From Lachnospiraceae bacterium (GTDB lineage Bacteria > Bacillota > Clostridia > Lachnospirales > Lachnospiraceae), in NCBI GenBank assembly GCA_017552985.1, contig JAFZNO010000015.1:1-64000 (forward strand): a DNA stretch of 64,000 bases, written 5' to 3'. Each line of letters starts with the position of its first letter. The stretch's first letter is position 1. Positions 35,596 through 44,120 of the stretch are shown here, piece by piece. Under the pieces are notes generated by a model that made no database searches, was not told the DNA's origin, and saw nothing but the letters and a program-made list of their open reading frames with translations. Position numbers and translations under genes: made by a program.

Positions 35596-35622
35596 TAGAC
35601 AAAAATGCCGTTTTTGTCTATT
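35594..35622. promoter_or_regulatory. Perfect 12-bp-arm dyad between degV and tetR
   Basis: AATAGACAAAAA (35594-35605), TGCCG, TTTTTGTCTATT (35611-35622). It is a perfect dyad in the divergent promoter region and probably the operator of the TetR-type regulator encoded at 35718. Confidence 0.75.
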
Positions 35623-35717
35623 TTAGGCATTGCAATATTTCGAAAAATAAGAGAAACTGAAAGAGTAGGGTGGAGTGCGGACGTCGTCCGCTGTTGAGAA
35701 AGACGTGGGGGAAGAAC

Positions 35718-36269
35718 ATGATCATAAGCTCAAACGTAAATCAAAAAACCAAGTTTACCAGGGCATGCATTGGCGAAGCCATCCTGTCCCTTCTTCAGGA
35801 AACAGACTTTACGAGACTGAGGGTTTCTGAGGTTGTAAAGAAGGCGGGCGTCGCGCGCGCCAGCTTTTACAAGTATTACAATTCCCTGTATGAAGCGCTG
35901 GAGGATTACTTACAGATCATCATTGCGGATTACGTGGAAAAGAATCAGGGAAACCAGCCAAGGGACACCTACATGGAACGGGATCACATTTTGTATTCCC
36001 TGAATTATTTTGATCAATATGCAGATTGTTTTTTGACGTTGGCAAAGCATGGGCTTCATGGTATTATGTTAGAGGGCGTAAATCGTTTTATGGAAGAAAA
36101 CGTGCAGACGGCCCAAAAGATTTCCGTTTATGAACTGTATTCCTATGCCGGCGGTCTTCTGAACACCTTCCTCAAATGGGAGGAAGAGGGGAAGCAGGAC
36201 AGCGCCGAGGACGTGGCGGACATGCTGTATGACCTGTATTCTTACGGCAGGCATGCGAAAGAGGCGTGA
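35718..36269 (+). CDS. TetR-family transcriptional regulator
   Basis: 183 residues. The N-terminal helix-turn-helix is visible in LRVSEVVKKAGVARASFYKYY (residues about 35-56). The remainder is the helical ligand-binding domain. The ATG at 35718 has GGGGGA upstream; the longer frame from 35670 lacks a site. It should bind the dyad at 35594-35622. The gene is followed 34 bp later by the GH27 gene on the same strand, so it probably controls its own operon and perhaps degV. The inducer is unknown. Confidence 0.86.
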   Translation: MIISSNVNQKTKFTRACIGEAILSLLQETDFTRLRVSEVVKKAGVARASFYKYYNSLYEALEDYLQIIIADYVEKNQGNQPRDTYMERDHILYSLNYFDQYADCFLTLAKHGLHGIMLEGVNRFMEENVQTAQKISVYELYSYAGGLLNTFLKWEEEGKQDSAEDVADMLYDLYSYGRHAKEA

Positions 36270-36303
36270 CGGGATCTGAATGATGATTGGCGGAGGAAAA
36301 AAG

Positions 36304-38142
36304 ATGAGCTTTGAAGAGGAAGTACGGGAACTGATCGCGAAGGGCCCCGGTGAACTTAAGGATCCAGCGTGGCGCTTTGACGCATTTACGAACGGAGAAG
36401 TGCTCCATGACAAGAAAAAAGGACATTTGCCTGCCATGGGCTGGAACAGCTGGAATGCCTTTGGCAGCGGGAATACGGAGGCCCTGACCATTGCCATGGC
36501 GGAGAAGCTCCGCGAGCTTGGACTGGATCAATTGGGATATCAGTACGTGGTTCTGGATGACGGCTGCTATCAGCCCTATCGCAAAGACGGCAAGATCCAA
36601 AATGAGGAGACAAAATTCCCCTCGGGATTTCGCGCGCTTGCGGACAGGCTACATCAGATGGGTCTTAAATTTGGCATGTATAACGACATTGGAACGAACC
36701 TTTGCGCCGGAGCTGCAGTGGGTACCTGCGGACATGAGAAGACCGACGCGGCTTCTTACGCGGAATGGGACGTGGATTTCCTAAAGGTGGATAATTGCTA
36801 TTATCTCTGGGACAACGCGACCTTTTCAGATGCGGCGAACGCAAGGTACGTATATGCTCCAAACGTGACCGGGATCAGCGTAAAGGGTGAGGGACTGAAC
36901 CTTACGCTTTCTGCCGTGAAGGATGGAGAGATCTTTGGGGAACGCGCGGAGAAGAAAGAAAATTACGTTACGTGTATCGGAACCTTTGACGGAACGGGGC
37001 CTGCGGCATCTCCCGTGGGCATGCGGAGCGGTGAGCTTAGGTTCGTGATCCGTGCGCCGAAGGAGATGGAATGCGATCTCACGATCGATTACGCAACCGG
37101 TAAGGAAGAGGGCGTTGGTTCCTGGCTTCAGCTGGCACTTGGAGAGGGAAGCGGGGCAGAGCTTGTCTGGGACGGATTTGTTCCAGAGACGGACGGCCCT
37201 GAGAGCTTTGTGACTTCAAAGCCTTTCCGGCTTCACTTGAAGGCGGGCGAGAATCTTCTGCGCGTCATGAACCACAGGAGACAGGAGAATACGCTGCATT
37301 CCTATGCTGCAATGTTGGAGGGATTAAACCTGGCGCAGCCCGGAAGGGACGTGATACTGTCCATCTGCGAGTGGGGCAAGACGCATCCCCAGAACTGGGG
37401 TTGGAAGGTTGGAGACTCCTGGAGAATCTTAAATGACATTACGTTCCGCGTTGGAGCGGACGGGGATCCCGGACACGGCGCGTGGGAGAGTGATTATACG
37501 ACCAGCGTGACCTCCCAGTATAACAAGGCCGTGATCATGGATGAATTTGCCGGACTGGACAAGGGTTGGAATGATCCCGACATGATGATGATCGGCATGG
37601 ATGACCTCACGGAGACCATGTGCAAGACCCACTTTACCATGTGGTCGATGATGAATTCGCCCTTGATGCTGGGCATGGACCTGCGCAGGATGGAAAAGGG
37701 AGACGCGTACTGGCGCATTGTGTCCAACGAGGAGATCATTGCGCTGAATCAGGATGCGCTCGGCGTGCAGGCAAAGAGGATTTACGCGTCAAAAATGACG
37801 GAAGAATCCGGCAAGGCTGGAACGAGGCCGGATCAGACCTACGTAAGGGACAATGACCGGGTGGACGTTCTTGCGAAGCCTTTGGCGGACGGAAGCGTGG
37901 CACTTTCGTTTATCAACGTAAGCCAGAACGAAAAGACGGAAGAAACCGCAGTCGACGTTGCCCTAATCCTACAGTATCTGGGAGAGAAGATGGCTGGCCG
38001 CGACGCGTTCGCGAAGGCAAAGAGCTTTACGGTAAAGGATCTCTGGACCGGCGAGACCACGGTCAGTGAAACCGGCCGTTTTGCCGTATCGCGTCTGGAG
38101 GCCTGCGACAACGTCACCGTAAAGGTTACGCCGAATGTTTGA
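36304..38142 (+). CDS. GH27-type alpha-galactosidase with an inserted beta domain
   Basis: 612 residues, cytoplasmic. Family 27 marks are MGWNSWNAFG, VVLDDGCYQ, the nucleophile strand VDFLKVDNC near residue 160 and later ICEWGKTHPQNWGWKVGDSW with WNDPDMMMIG. Between the nucleophile and the acid/base the enzyme carries an insertion of about 150 residues (ISVKGEGLNLTLSAV to LLRVMNHRRQ) that looks like a carbohydrate-binding beta-sandwich inside the barrel. GGAGGA precedes ATG 36304. It lies in the tetR operon and its stop is overlapped by the next start. The likely substrate is an alpha-galactoside or alpha-N-acetylgalactosaminide. Confidence 0.85.
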   Translation: MSFEEEVRELIAKGPGELKDPAWRFDAFTNGEVLHDKKKGHLPAMGWNSWNAFGSGNTEALTIAMAEKLRELGLDQLGYQYVVLDDGCYQPYRKDGKIQNEETKFPSGFRALADRLHQMGLKFGMYNDIGTNLCAGAAVGTCGHEKTDAASYAEWDVDFLKVDNCYYLWDNATFSDAANARYVYAPNVTGISVKGEGLNLTLSAVKDGEIFGERAEKKENYVTCIGTFDGTGPAASPVGMRSGELRFVIRAPKEMECDLTIDYATGKEEGVGSWLQLALGEGSGAELVWDGFVPETDGPESFVTSKPFRLHLKAGENLLRVMNHRRQENTLHSYAAMLEGLNLAQPGRDVILSICEWGKTHPQNWGWKVGDSWRILNDITFRVGADGDPGHGAWESDYTTSVTSQYNKAVIMDEFAGLDKGWNDPDMMMIGMDDLTETMCKTHFTMWSMMNSPLMLGMDLRRMEKGDAYWRIVSNEEIIALNQDALGVQAKRIYASKMTEESGKAGTRPDQTYVRDNDRVDVLAKPLADGSVALSFINVSQNEKTEETAVDVALILQYLGEKMAGRDAFAKAKSFTVKDLWTGETTVSETGRFAVSRLEACDNVTVKVTPNV

Positions 38143-38908
38143 GAATCGGTTGGATGATCAGGAATTGAGCATCCGTGAGTTCGCGGAAGGTTTGTGGGCG
38201 GCTTTTTCAAAGTGGCGTGAAGGACAGGGAAAGGGCATGCCGCAGACTGGCGGAGACGGAATGGAGACTGGGCTTTTGCATGGCTGGCTGGAACCCCAGG
38301 ACGCCTTGAGAAAAGAAGAATTCATCTGTCGCGGTGATGCGGCGAGGATCCTGCATGAGTTTATGCGGCGGGAGCTGGGAGAAGCGGATGAAGAGGACTG
38401 GGGCGCGGCAAAGGAGATCAAGGATCTGTATGACTGCCGGGTTTGCGTAAAGCACGTTGCCCAGATGGTCTGCAAGGGGATCATGACGGCTAAGGACGGC
38501 GTTTTCGCCAGAGGGAAGCACGTGACGTGCCTGGAGGCGAGAGAAGCGTTTCAAAGGCTTTGGGATCACGGGACACGACTTGCGGCAGACAAAAAGATGG
38601 TGCTTTTTCGGGAGTTGGAGAATACTCCAAAGAAGCTTACGGAGGAAGAAGCACTCCGCACGTTAAAGGAATGCGGCAACGTGCAGTTTTGGGACGTGCG
38701 CACTCCAGGGGAGTTTGCGGCGGGATCCCCCGAAGGAGCGAGGAATTTTCCGCTACTACAGCTTATTGCCCATCCGGAACAGGCAGCTTCCGATCTGGAA
38801 ACGCCCATCCTTCTGGGATGTGACGGCGGATACCGGAGTGAAATGGCTGCGCTGCGGCTGAAGGACGCAGGCTACGTAAACGTTTCGTATTTCGGCTGGA
38901 AATCGTAA
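38135..38908 (+). CDS. SLH-like plus rhodanese protein
   Basis: 257 residues. Residues about 60-150 resemble an S-layer-homology unit: RGDAARILHEFMRREL, then KHVAQMVCKGIMTAKDG and TCLEAREAFQRLW. The C-terminal 90 residues form a rhodanese domain: VQFWDVRTPGEFAAGSPEGA, with the active-site loop LGCDGGYRSEMA containing Cys and Arg. No signal peptide is seen, so the SLH-like part would not be at the surface. The start overlaps the GH27 stop, so the two are translated together. The combination is unusual and the sulfur acceptor is unknown. Confidence 0.75.
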   Translation: MFENRLDDQELSIREFAEGLWAAFSKWREGQGKGMPQTGGDGMETGLLHGWLEPQDALRKEEFICRGDAARILHEFMRRELGEADEEDWGAAKEIKDLYDCRVCVKHVAQMVCKGIMTAKDGVFARGKHVTCLEAREAFQRLWDHGTRLAADKKMVLFRELENTPKKLTEEEALRTLKECGNVQFWDVRTPGEFAAGSPEGARNFPLLQLIAHPEQAASDLETPILLGCDGGYRSEMAALRLKDAGYVNVSYFGWKS

Positions 38909-38920
38909 CGGATTTACGTC

Positions 38921-38949
38921 TTGTTTCACGTGTCAGATTTTGTTATAAT
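38921..38949 (+). promoter_or_regulatory. Promoter of the GT2 gene
   Basis: TTGTTT (38921-38926) and TATAAT (38944-38949) with a 17-bp spacer. Confidence 0.6.
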
Positions 38950-39021
38950 GTTTGAATGGTTTTGAAGTTTCTTTTTTGGGAAGAAATATAATAAAATGAA
39001 ACAGAAAGATGAGGCATGCGG

Positions 39022-40035
39022 ATGATACGGATTTCTCTTTGCATGATCGTAAAAAATGAGGAAAAAGTACTGGAAAGATGTCTTGATTCCGTTGCGGACA
39101 TGATGGATGAGATCGTGATCGTTGACACGGGCTCTACGGACCGTACGAAAGAGATCGCGAAAAAGTATACGGACAAGATTTTTGATTTCAAGTGGGTGGA
39201 TGATTTTAGTGCCGCCAGGAACTTTGCATTTTCCCATGCCACCAAGGATTACGTGATGACCATGGATGCGGACGAGGTGCTGGAGGAGAGTGAGAAAAAG
39301 CATTTCCGCCTCTTGAAGGAGTGCCTCCTGCCTGAGATCGAGATCGTGCGCATGAAGTACGTGACCCGCATGGAAAAGGACGTGGATCATATTTTTGACG
39401 AGGAATTCCGTCTGAAATTGTTCAAGCGCATAAGACAGTTTACGTGGGAGGGTTCCATTCACGAGATGATCCGTCTGGACCCCATTATTTATGACAGCGA
39501 CGTCACAATTACGCATTTCCCTCATGAGGCGCATGAGGCAAGAAATCTGCAGAATTTCCGCAATCAGATCCGCAGGGGCATCCACTTGAATAAGCGTCTT
39601 CACGACATGTATGCCAAGGAACTGTATCTCCTTGGAAAGGAGTCGGATCTTGAGGAAGGCATGGCGTATTTCATGGATTCCGCCATGGACGAGCGAAGGG
39701 ACAAGGAAGAGATCACAAAGGCGTGCTGCGTAGTCGCAAGAGCTGCCAGAATGACGGAAGAACCCGTGATCTTTTTTAAGTATGCATCGAAGGTGATCGC
39801 GGAGAAGGCATGTTCCGAGATCTGTTGTGAACTGGGACATTTTTATGAGGACGCCGGTGATCTGGAGGAAGCCGTTACCTGGTATTATAAGGCGGCATAC
39901 AAGGCGAAACCGATCCTTAGCGTGGCAAGCGGTAAGCTGGAGCCGTTAAGGGGTTTGGTCAACTGCTATCAGTCCATGGGGCTGGAGGACCGTGCCGCGC
40001 AGTATCTTGGCGCATTGGAAAAACTAGAAAAATAA
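39022..40035 (+). CDS. Glycosyltransferase family 2 with C-terminal TPR-like helices
   Basis: 337 residues. The GT-A start is ISLCMIVKNEEKVLERCLDS, then IVDTGSTDRTKEIAKKY and the metal-binding MDADEVLE, with GSIHEMI further on. The C-terminal half is helical with TPR-like pairs (CCELGHFYEDAGDLEEAVTW). This arrangement is common in Firmicute SunS-like transferases. ATG 39022 is preferred to 39016 because GAGG then sits seven bases upstream. It lies before hisC but need not be related. Confidence 0.86.
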   Translation: MIRISLCMIVKNEEKVLERCLDSVADMMDEIVIVDTGSTDRTKEIAKKYTDKIFDFKWVDDFSAARNFAFSHATKDYVMTMDADEVLEESEKKHFRLLKECLLPEIEIVRMKYVTRMEKDVDHIFDEEFRLKLFKRIRQFTWEGSIHEMIRLDPIIYDSDVTITHFPHEAHEARNLQNFRNQIRRGIHLNKRLHDMYAKELYLLGKESDLEEGMAYFMDSAMDERRDKEEITKACCVVARAARMTEEPVIFFKYASKVIAEKACSEICCELGHFYEDAGDLEEAVTWYYKAAYKAKPILSVASGKLEPLRGLVNCYQSMGLEDRAAQYLGALEKLEK

Positions 40036-40058
40036 GACGGAAAACGCGAGGTTGAGCG

Positions 40059-41132
40059 ATGAGCGTGATGGAACAAAGTTGGGAGAAAAATATTAGAAAA
40101 TGCGTGCCCTACGTGGCAGGGGAACAGCCCGAGAAGGCGAAGATGATCAAGCTGAACACGAATGAGTGTCCTTATCCGCCGGCCCCCGGGGTGAAGAAAG
40201 CTGAGGAAGAAATGAATCTGGGGAACCTGCGGCTCTATCCGGACCAGAACGTGACTTCCCTTGTAAACGCGCTGGCAGAGTATTATCACGTAAATCCAAA
40301 GCAGGTGTTTGTCGGCGTAGGTTCTGACGACGTTTTGGCGACGTCGTTTTTGACCTTTTTTAACAGTGACAAGCCGATCCTGTTCCCGGACGTAACGTAT
40401 TCTTTTTATGACGTATGGGCAAATCTGTATCGTATTCCATTTAAGACCTGTCCTTTGGATGACGAATGGAAGATCGTGGCAGAGGATTACAAGCAGCCAA
40501 ATGGCGGCGTGATCTTCCCGAATCCAAACGCACCCACCGGCGTGTTTGAGCCGTTGGAAAAGGTGGAGGAGATCATCAGGGCCAACAGGGACGTGGTTGT
40601 GATCGTCGATGAGGCTTACGTGGATTTTGGCGGCGAGAGCGCACTGCCTCTCGTGGAGAAATATGACAACCTGCTCGTGGTTCAGACCTTTTCAAAATCG
40701 AGATCCATGGCGGGCCTGCGCATCGGTTTTTGCATCGGCAGCGAGAAGCTGATCAAGTATCTGAATGACGTGAAGTTTTCCATCAATTCCTACACCATGA
40801 ACCGCCCCGCACTGGCACTTGGCGTGGAAGCGGTGAAGGATGACGCGTACTTTAAGATGGTGACGGGAAAGATCATCGCGACGAGGGAGAGAGTAAAGAA
40901 GGAGCTGGCAGAGCTTGGCTTTACGTTCCCGGATTCTAAGACAAACTTCATTTTTGCCTCCCATAAGACGGTTCCCGCAAAGGAGATCTTTGAGGCCTTG
41001 CGCGAGCAGGACATTTACGTCAGACATTGGAACAAACCCAGGATCGACAACAGTCTCCGCATTACCATCGGTACGGATGAAGAAATGGACGTTCTGATCA
41101 GCTTTTTGAAAAAATATTTGGCAGGAAAATAA
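40059..41132 (+). CDS. hisC: Histidinol-phosphate aminotransferase
   Basis: 357 residues, a fold type I PLP aminotransferase. KLNTNECPYPPAP is typical of HisC, as are GVGSDDVL, FPNPNAPTG, VDEAYVDFGG and the Schiff-base lysine in TFSKSRSMAGLRIG near residue 211. It catalyses the histidinol-phosphate/imidazole-acetol-phosphate step with glutamate. No other his gene is present, so the gene is detached from a his operon, and a wider aromatic specificity is possible. Confidence 0.9.
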   Translation: MSVMEQSWEKNIRKCVPYVAGEQPEKAKMIKLNTNECPYPPAPGVKKAEEEMNLGNLRLYPDQNVTSLVNALAEYYHVNPKQVFVGVGSDDVLATSFLTFFNSDKPILFPDVTYSFYDVWANLYRIPFKTCPLDDEWKIVAEDYKQPNGGVIFPNPNAPTGVFEPLEKVEEIIRANRDVVVIVDEAYVDFGGESALPLVEKYDNLLVVQTFSKSRSMAGLRIGFCIGSEKLIKYLNDVKFSINSYTMNRPALALGVEAVKDDAYFKMVTGKIIATRERVKKELAELGFTFPDSKTNFIFASHKTVPAKEIFEALREQDIYVRHWNKPRIDNSLRITIGTDEEMDVLISFLKKYLAGK

Positions 41133-41156
41133 ACTAGAAATTGGAGTAGTAGATTT

Positions 41157-41648
41157 ATGTCTGAAACGTTATTGCATTATCTCATCGTGTTCTTTATTTC
41201 CATGGTGCCGCTGATCGAGCTTAGGGTGGCGGTGCCCATGGCGATCAACGCTTATCATTTGCCCGTGCTTTGGTCCTACGTGGTCTGCATCATCGGCAAC
41301 ATGCTGCCGGTGCCCGTGATCTTTTTCTTTGCAAGAAAGGTTTTGGAATGGGGCGCGGACAAGAAATATACCAGAAAGTTCTTTACCTTCTGTTTGGAGA
41401 AGGGACACAGGGGAGGAGCGAAGCTTCAAGAGAAAGCGGGCAAGGGCCTGTATTTTGCGCTCTTTCTGTTTGTCGGGATTCCGGTTCCGGGCACCGGAGC
41501 GTGGACGGGAACCCTGGCGGCGAGTCTTTTGGACATGGACTTTAAGAAGAGCATCATTGCCGTGATGCTGGGCGTGATCCTGGCCGGCCTGATCATGGGC
41601 GTTGGCGTCACGGGCATCGTTGAGCTGTACAAACAGCTGGTTTCCTAG
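41157..41648 (+). CDS. Small multidrug-export-like membrane protein (COG2426)
   Basis: 163 residues, about four membrane helices. LIELRVAVPMAINAYHLP at the start and FVGIPVPGTGAWTGTLAASLL are signatures of the small-multidrug-export family (Sm_multidrug_ex). Actual transport is unproved. It lies 24 bp after hisC and 17 bp before a methyltransferase gene. Confidence 0.83.
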   Translation: MSETLLHYLIVFFISMVPLIELRVAVPMAINAYHLPVLWSYVVCIIGNMLPVPVIFFFARKVLEWGADKKYTRKFFTFCLEKGHRGGAKLQEKAGKGLYFALFLFVGIPVPGTGAWTGTLAASLLDMDFKKSIIAVMLGVILAGLIMGVGVTGIVELYKQLVS

Positions 41649-41665
41649 GATCGGGAGGATGAAAC

Positions 41666-42544
41666 ATGGCAGAGGCGTATTCAGATTTTGCATCCGTCTA
41701 TGATGAACTGATGGATGCAACGCCTTATGAAGAATGGACGGAGCGGATCGTGAAACTGATCCGTGAATATGGCAAGTCAAAGCCCCATGGGCGCCCCGAA
41801 AGCCAAGAGACGGCATCTGGTGAGAATGCAGGAGAACAGGCTGCGCAGGCGCAGGATGAGCTGGATGAAGAAGCTATTTTGGCGTCGGAACGCGACCTCG
41901 TCGTGGATCTTGGGTGCGGCACGGGAACGCTCTCGGAAATGCTTTATCAAAAAGGTTTTGACGTGATCGGCGTTGACAATTCCGAGGCCATGCTGGAGAA
42001 GGCCATGGAGAAGCGGGATGCGAGTGGATCGGAGATTTTGTATCTCCTGCAGGACATGCGGGAACTTTCTTTGTACAGCACCGTTGGAACCGTGGTCAGC
42101 GTTTGCGACTCCGTCAATTACGTCCTGGAAGAGGAGGAACTCTTGCAGGTTTTTTCATTGGTGAACAATTACCTCTTTCCCGGAGGTGTTTTTATTTTTG
42201 ACTTTAATACCGATTACAAGTACCGCGAAGTCATCGGGGATGCGGTGATCGCAGAGAATCGGGAGGATTGTAGTTTTATCTGGGAGAACTACTATGATCC
42301 GGAGGGTAGGATCAACGAGTATGACCTTACCATGTTTCTTCGCCGCGAGGGTGAACTGTTTGAGAGAGTGACGGAGACGCATTTGCAGAGAGGCTACGAG
42401 CCCGCTGAGATCCAGGCGCTGCTTGAGGAGGCAGGACTTGAAGTCGTTTTGATGCGCGACGCGGATATGGATGCGGACGTAAGCGACGTTTCCGAGCGCG
42501 TTTACGTCGTTGCCCGGGAGGTAAGCAAGGAAAAACACTGCTGA
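41666..42544 (+). CDS. Class I SAM-dependent methyltransferase
   Basis: 292 residues. The SAM-binding loop is LVVDLGCGTGTLSEML near residues 76-91 and the acidic strand is VIGVDNSEAML. CDSVNYVLEEEELL and GGVFIFDFNT follow. An acidic insertion (about residues 42-70) separates the N-terminal YDELMDATPYEEW helix from the fold. The substrate is unknown. Such a gene next to hslO and a COG2426 gene is common in Clostridia. Confidence 0.87.
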   Translation: MAEAYSDFASVYDELMDATPYEEWTERIVKLIREYGKSKPHGRPESQETASGENAGEQAAQAQDELDEEAILASERDLVVDLGCGTGTLSEMLYQKGFDVIGVDNSEAMLEKAMEKRDASGSEILYLLQDMRELSLYSTVGTVVSVCDSVNYVLEEEELLQVFSLVNNYLFPGGVFIFDFNTDYKYREVIGDAVIAENREDCSFIWENYYDPEGRINEYDLTMFLRREGELFERVTETHLQRGYEPAEIQALLEEAGLEVVLMRDADMDADVSDVSERVYVVAREVSKEKHC

Positions 42545-42585
42545 AACGGGAAACGTAAGATCGTTAGATGGGAGAAGAAAAGAAA

Positions 42586-43467
42586 ATGGCAGATTACATA
42601 GTGAGGGCGACGGCGGCAAATGCGCAGATCAGGGCGTTTGCGTGCACGGCCCGGGATATGGTGGAGACGGCGCGGGCGGCACATAATTCCAGCCCCGTGA
42701 TCACGGCGGCCATGGGCAGGCTCATGATCGCGGGAGCCATGATGGGCAGCATGTTAAAGGGAGATGACCTGTTAACCTTGCAGATCAAGGGGGACGGCCC
42801 CGTAAAGGGAATCACGGTGACGGCTGACGCCAGTGGTCACGTAAAGGGTTATCCGATCGTTCCGGACGTCATTTTACCGGCCAATTCCATAGGTAAACTG
42901 GACGTGGCGGGCGCAGTGGGCGCCGGTACGCTTACGGTCATCAAGGACATGGGCCTGAAGGAGCCTTATTCCGGACAGGTGGCCCTGCAGACTGGTGAGA
43001 TCGCCGAGGACCTGACTTATTATTTTGCGGCGTCGGAGCAGGTACCCTCCTGCGTTGGACTTGGCGTCCTCATGGAAAAGAATAATACCGTCCGGCAGGC
43101 GGGCGGTTTTATCATTCAGCTTATGCCGTTTGCGGAAGAGGACGTCATCGCAAAGTTGGAGGAAAACATAAAAGGCCTTCCTTCCGTGACGACCATGTTG
43201 GATGCGGGGAAGGATCCCGAAGAGATTTTGCGGACGGTTCTGAATGGACTCGATCTTCAGGTCACGGATCAAAGCCCCGTGGCATTCCAGTGTGACTGCA
43301 GCAAGGAACGCGTGGAGAGGGCACTCATCAGCATTGGCAAGACGGAACTGCAGGACATGATCGACGAAGGCAAGGAAGTTGAGGTGAACTGCCAGTTCTG
43401 CGGGAAGCATTATCTGTTTTCCACGGATGAATTAAAGGCGCTTCACGCCAGGGCAACCAGGGACTAA
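42586..43467 (+). CDS. hslO: Redox-regulated chaperone Hsp33
   Basis: 293 residues. YIVRATAANAQIRAF at the start and LMIAGAMMGSMLKGDDLLTL are typical of Hsp33. The C-terminal zinc switch is complete: CDC near 235-237 and CQFC near 268-271. Under oxidation the four cysteines would lose zinc and activate the holdase. ATG 42586 follows GGGAGAAG; an upstream ATG at 42568 lacks a site. Its stop overlaps that of the next, convergent gene. Confidence 0.95.
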   Translation: MADYIVRATAANAQIRAFACTARDMVETARAAHNSSPVITAAMGRLMIAGAMMGSMLKGDDLLTLQIKGDGPVKGITVTADASGHVKGYPIVPDVILPANSIGKLDVAGAVGAGTLTVIKDMGLKEPYSGQVALQTGEIAEDLTYYFAASEQVPSCVGLGVLMEKNNTVRQAGGFIIQLMPFAEEDVIAKLEENIKGLPSVTTMLDAGKDPEEILRTVLNGLDLQVTDQSPVAFQCDCSKERVERALISIGKTELQDMIDEGKEVEVNCQFCGKHYLFSTDELKALHARATRD

Positions 43468-43904
43468 TCTTCTTTGATCCGTCCCTTTTCCAGGCAATTT
43501 CCTATGGCATCCAAAAGAACCAGGGATGTATATTTTGCGCTTGGCTCCGGCGTTACGTCCTGCACGGACTGGGTCTTATAGATCTGGTCGCGGACGTGCT
43601 CCATGGTGGGCAACAGCAGGGGATAGGCTGTCGTGATCGCTTCGTCCAGGTTGACCAGCCGGATGGAGGAAATGCGGTCCCGTTCCAATACGGTCTCCAC
43701 CTCAATGGCTTTGCCGCCGAGGAAGACTTCGGCCTTGTAGATGCCGGGAACGTAGCAGGCAGACGTGGGCACTGCGTTGTTTTCTTTCCTGGGCAGGAAC
43801 AGAAGGATCATCAGGAGGATCAAAAAGAGCCCCGCAGCCGTCAGCAGACCGGCCAAGATTAAATCCTTCGCGTGAAGTACGATGATTTTTGTTTTTGCGC
43901 TCAT
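43464..43904 (-). CDS. Membrane-anchored FMN-binding-like protein
   Basis: 146 residues with one membrane helix (about 15-38). The exported part reads GIYKAEVFLGGKAIEVETVLERDRI and ends with AKYTSLVLLDAIGNCL. This resembles an FMN-binding (RnfG/NqrC-like) domain, with a T-S near the end where flavin is often attached, but the usual SGAT is reduced to SAKYTS. The ATG has AAGGAGATC upstream. It converges on hslO, with the stop codons overlapping by four bases. Confidence 0.62.
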   Translation of the reverse strand: MSAKTKIIVLHAKDLILAGLLTAAGLFLILLMILLFLPRKENNAVPTSACYVPGIYKAEVFLGGKAIEVETVLERDRISSIRLVNLDEAITTAYPLLLPTMEHVRDQIYKTQSVQDVTPEPSAKYTSLVLLDAIGNCLEKGRIKED

Positions 43905-43986
43905 GGGAGATCTCCTTGCAGGAAAATTCGATGGATTTCTTTCAGTTCAGATATATGCAAAACCAGTTCTGTTTATGACATTTTCA

Positions 43987-44120
43987 TTGACAAGAACAAG
44001 CAAAAAATAGTATCATGGTATTAATCGAACAGGGCGTTCTTACTGCATGGTAAGCACGCTCTTTGGTTGTAAGAATGGATGGAACGATTTATCAAAAAAT
44101 AGGGAACGGGAGGGTACGAC
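43987..44120 (+). promoter_or_regulatory. glnA promoter and leader hairpin
   Basis: TTGACA (43987-43992) and TATCAT (44011-44016) with an 18-bp spacer. The leader has a hairpin GCGT..CTTAC-TGCATG-GTAAG..ACGC (44034-44059) with a six-base loop. A smaller GAAC-AGGGC-GTTC hairpin (44027-44039) cannot form at the same time. A two-state leader would suit control by the ANTAR protein encoded after glnA, but the loop does not show the usual A1/G4 ANTAR target pattern, so this is tentative. Confidence 0.5.

Noticed and set aside
44027..44059. Firm ANTAR target hairpins before glnA
   Set aside because: The hexaloop is TGCATG and does not fit the usual A1/G4 pattern. The two possible hairpins overlap, so only a tentative leader is reported.
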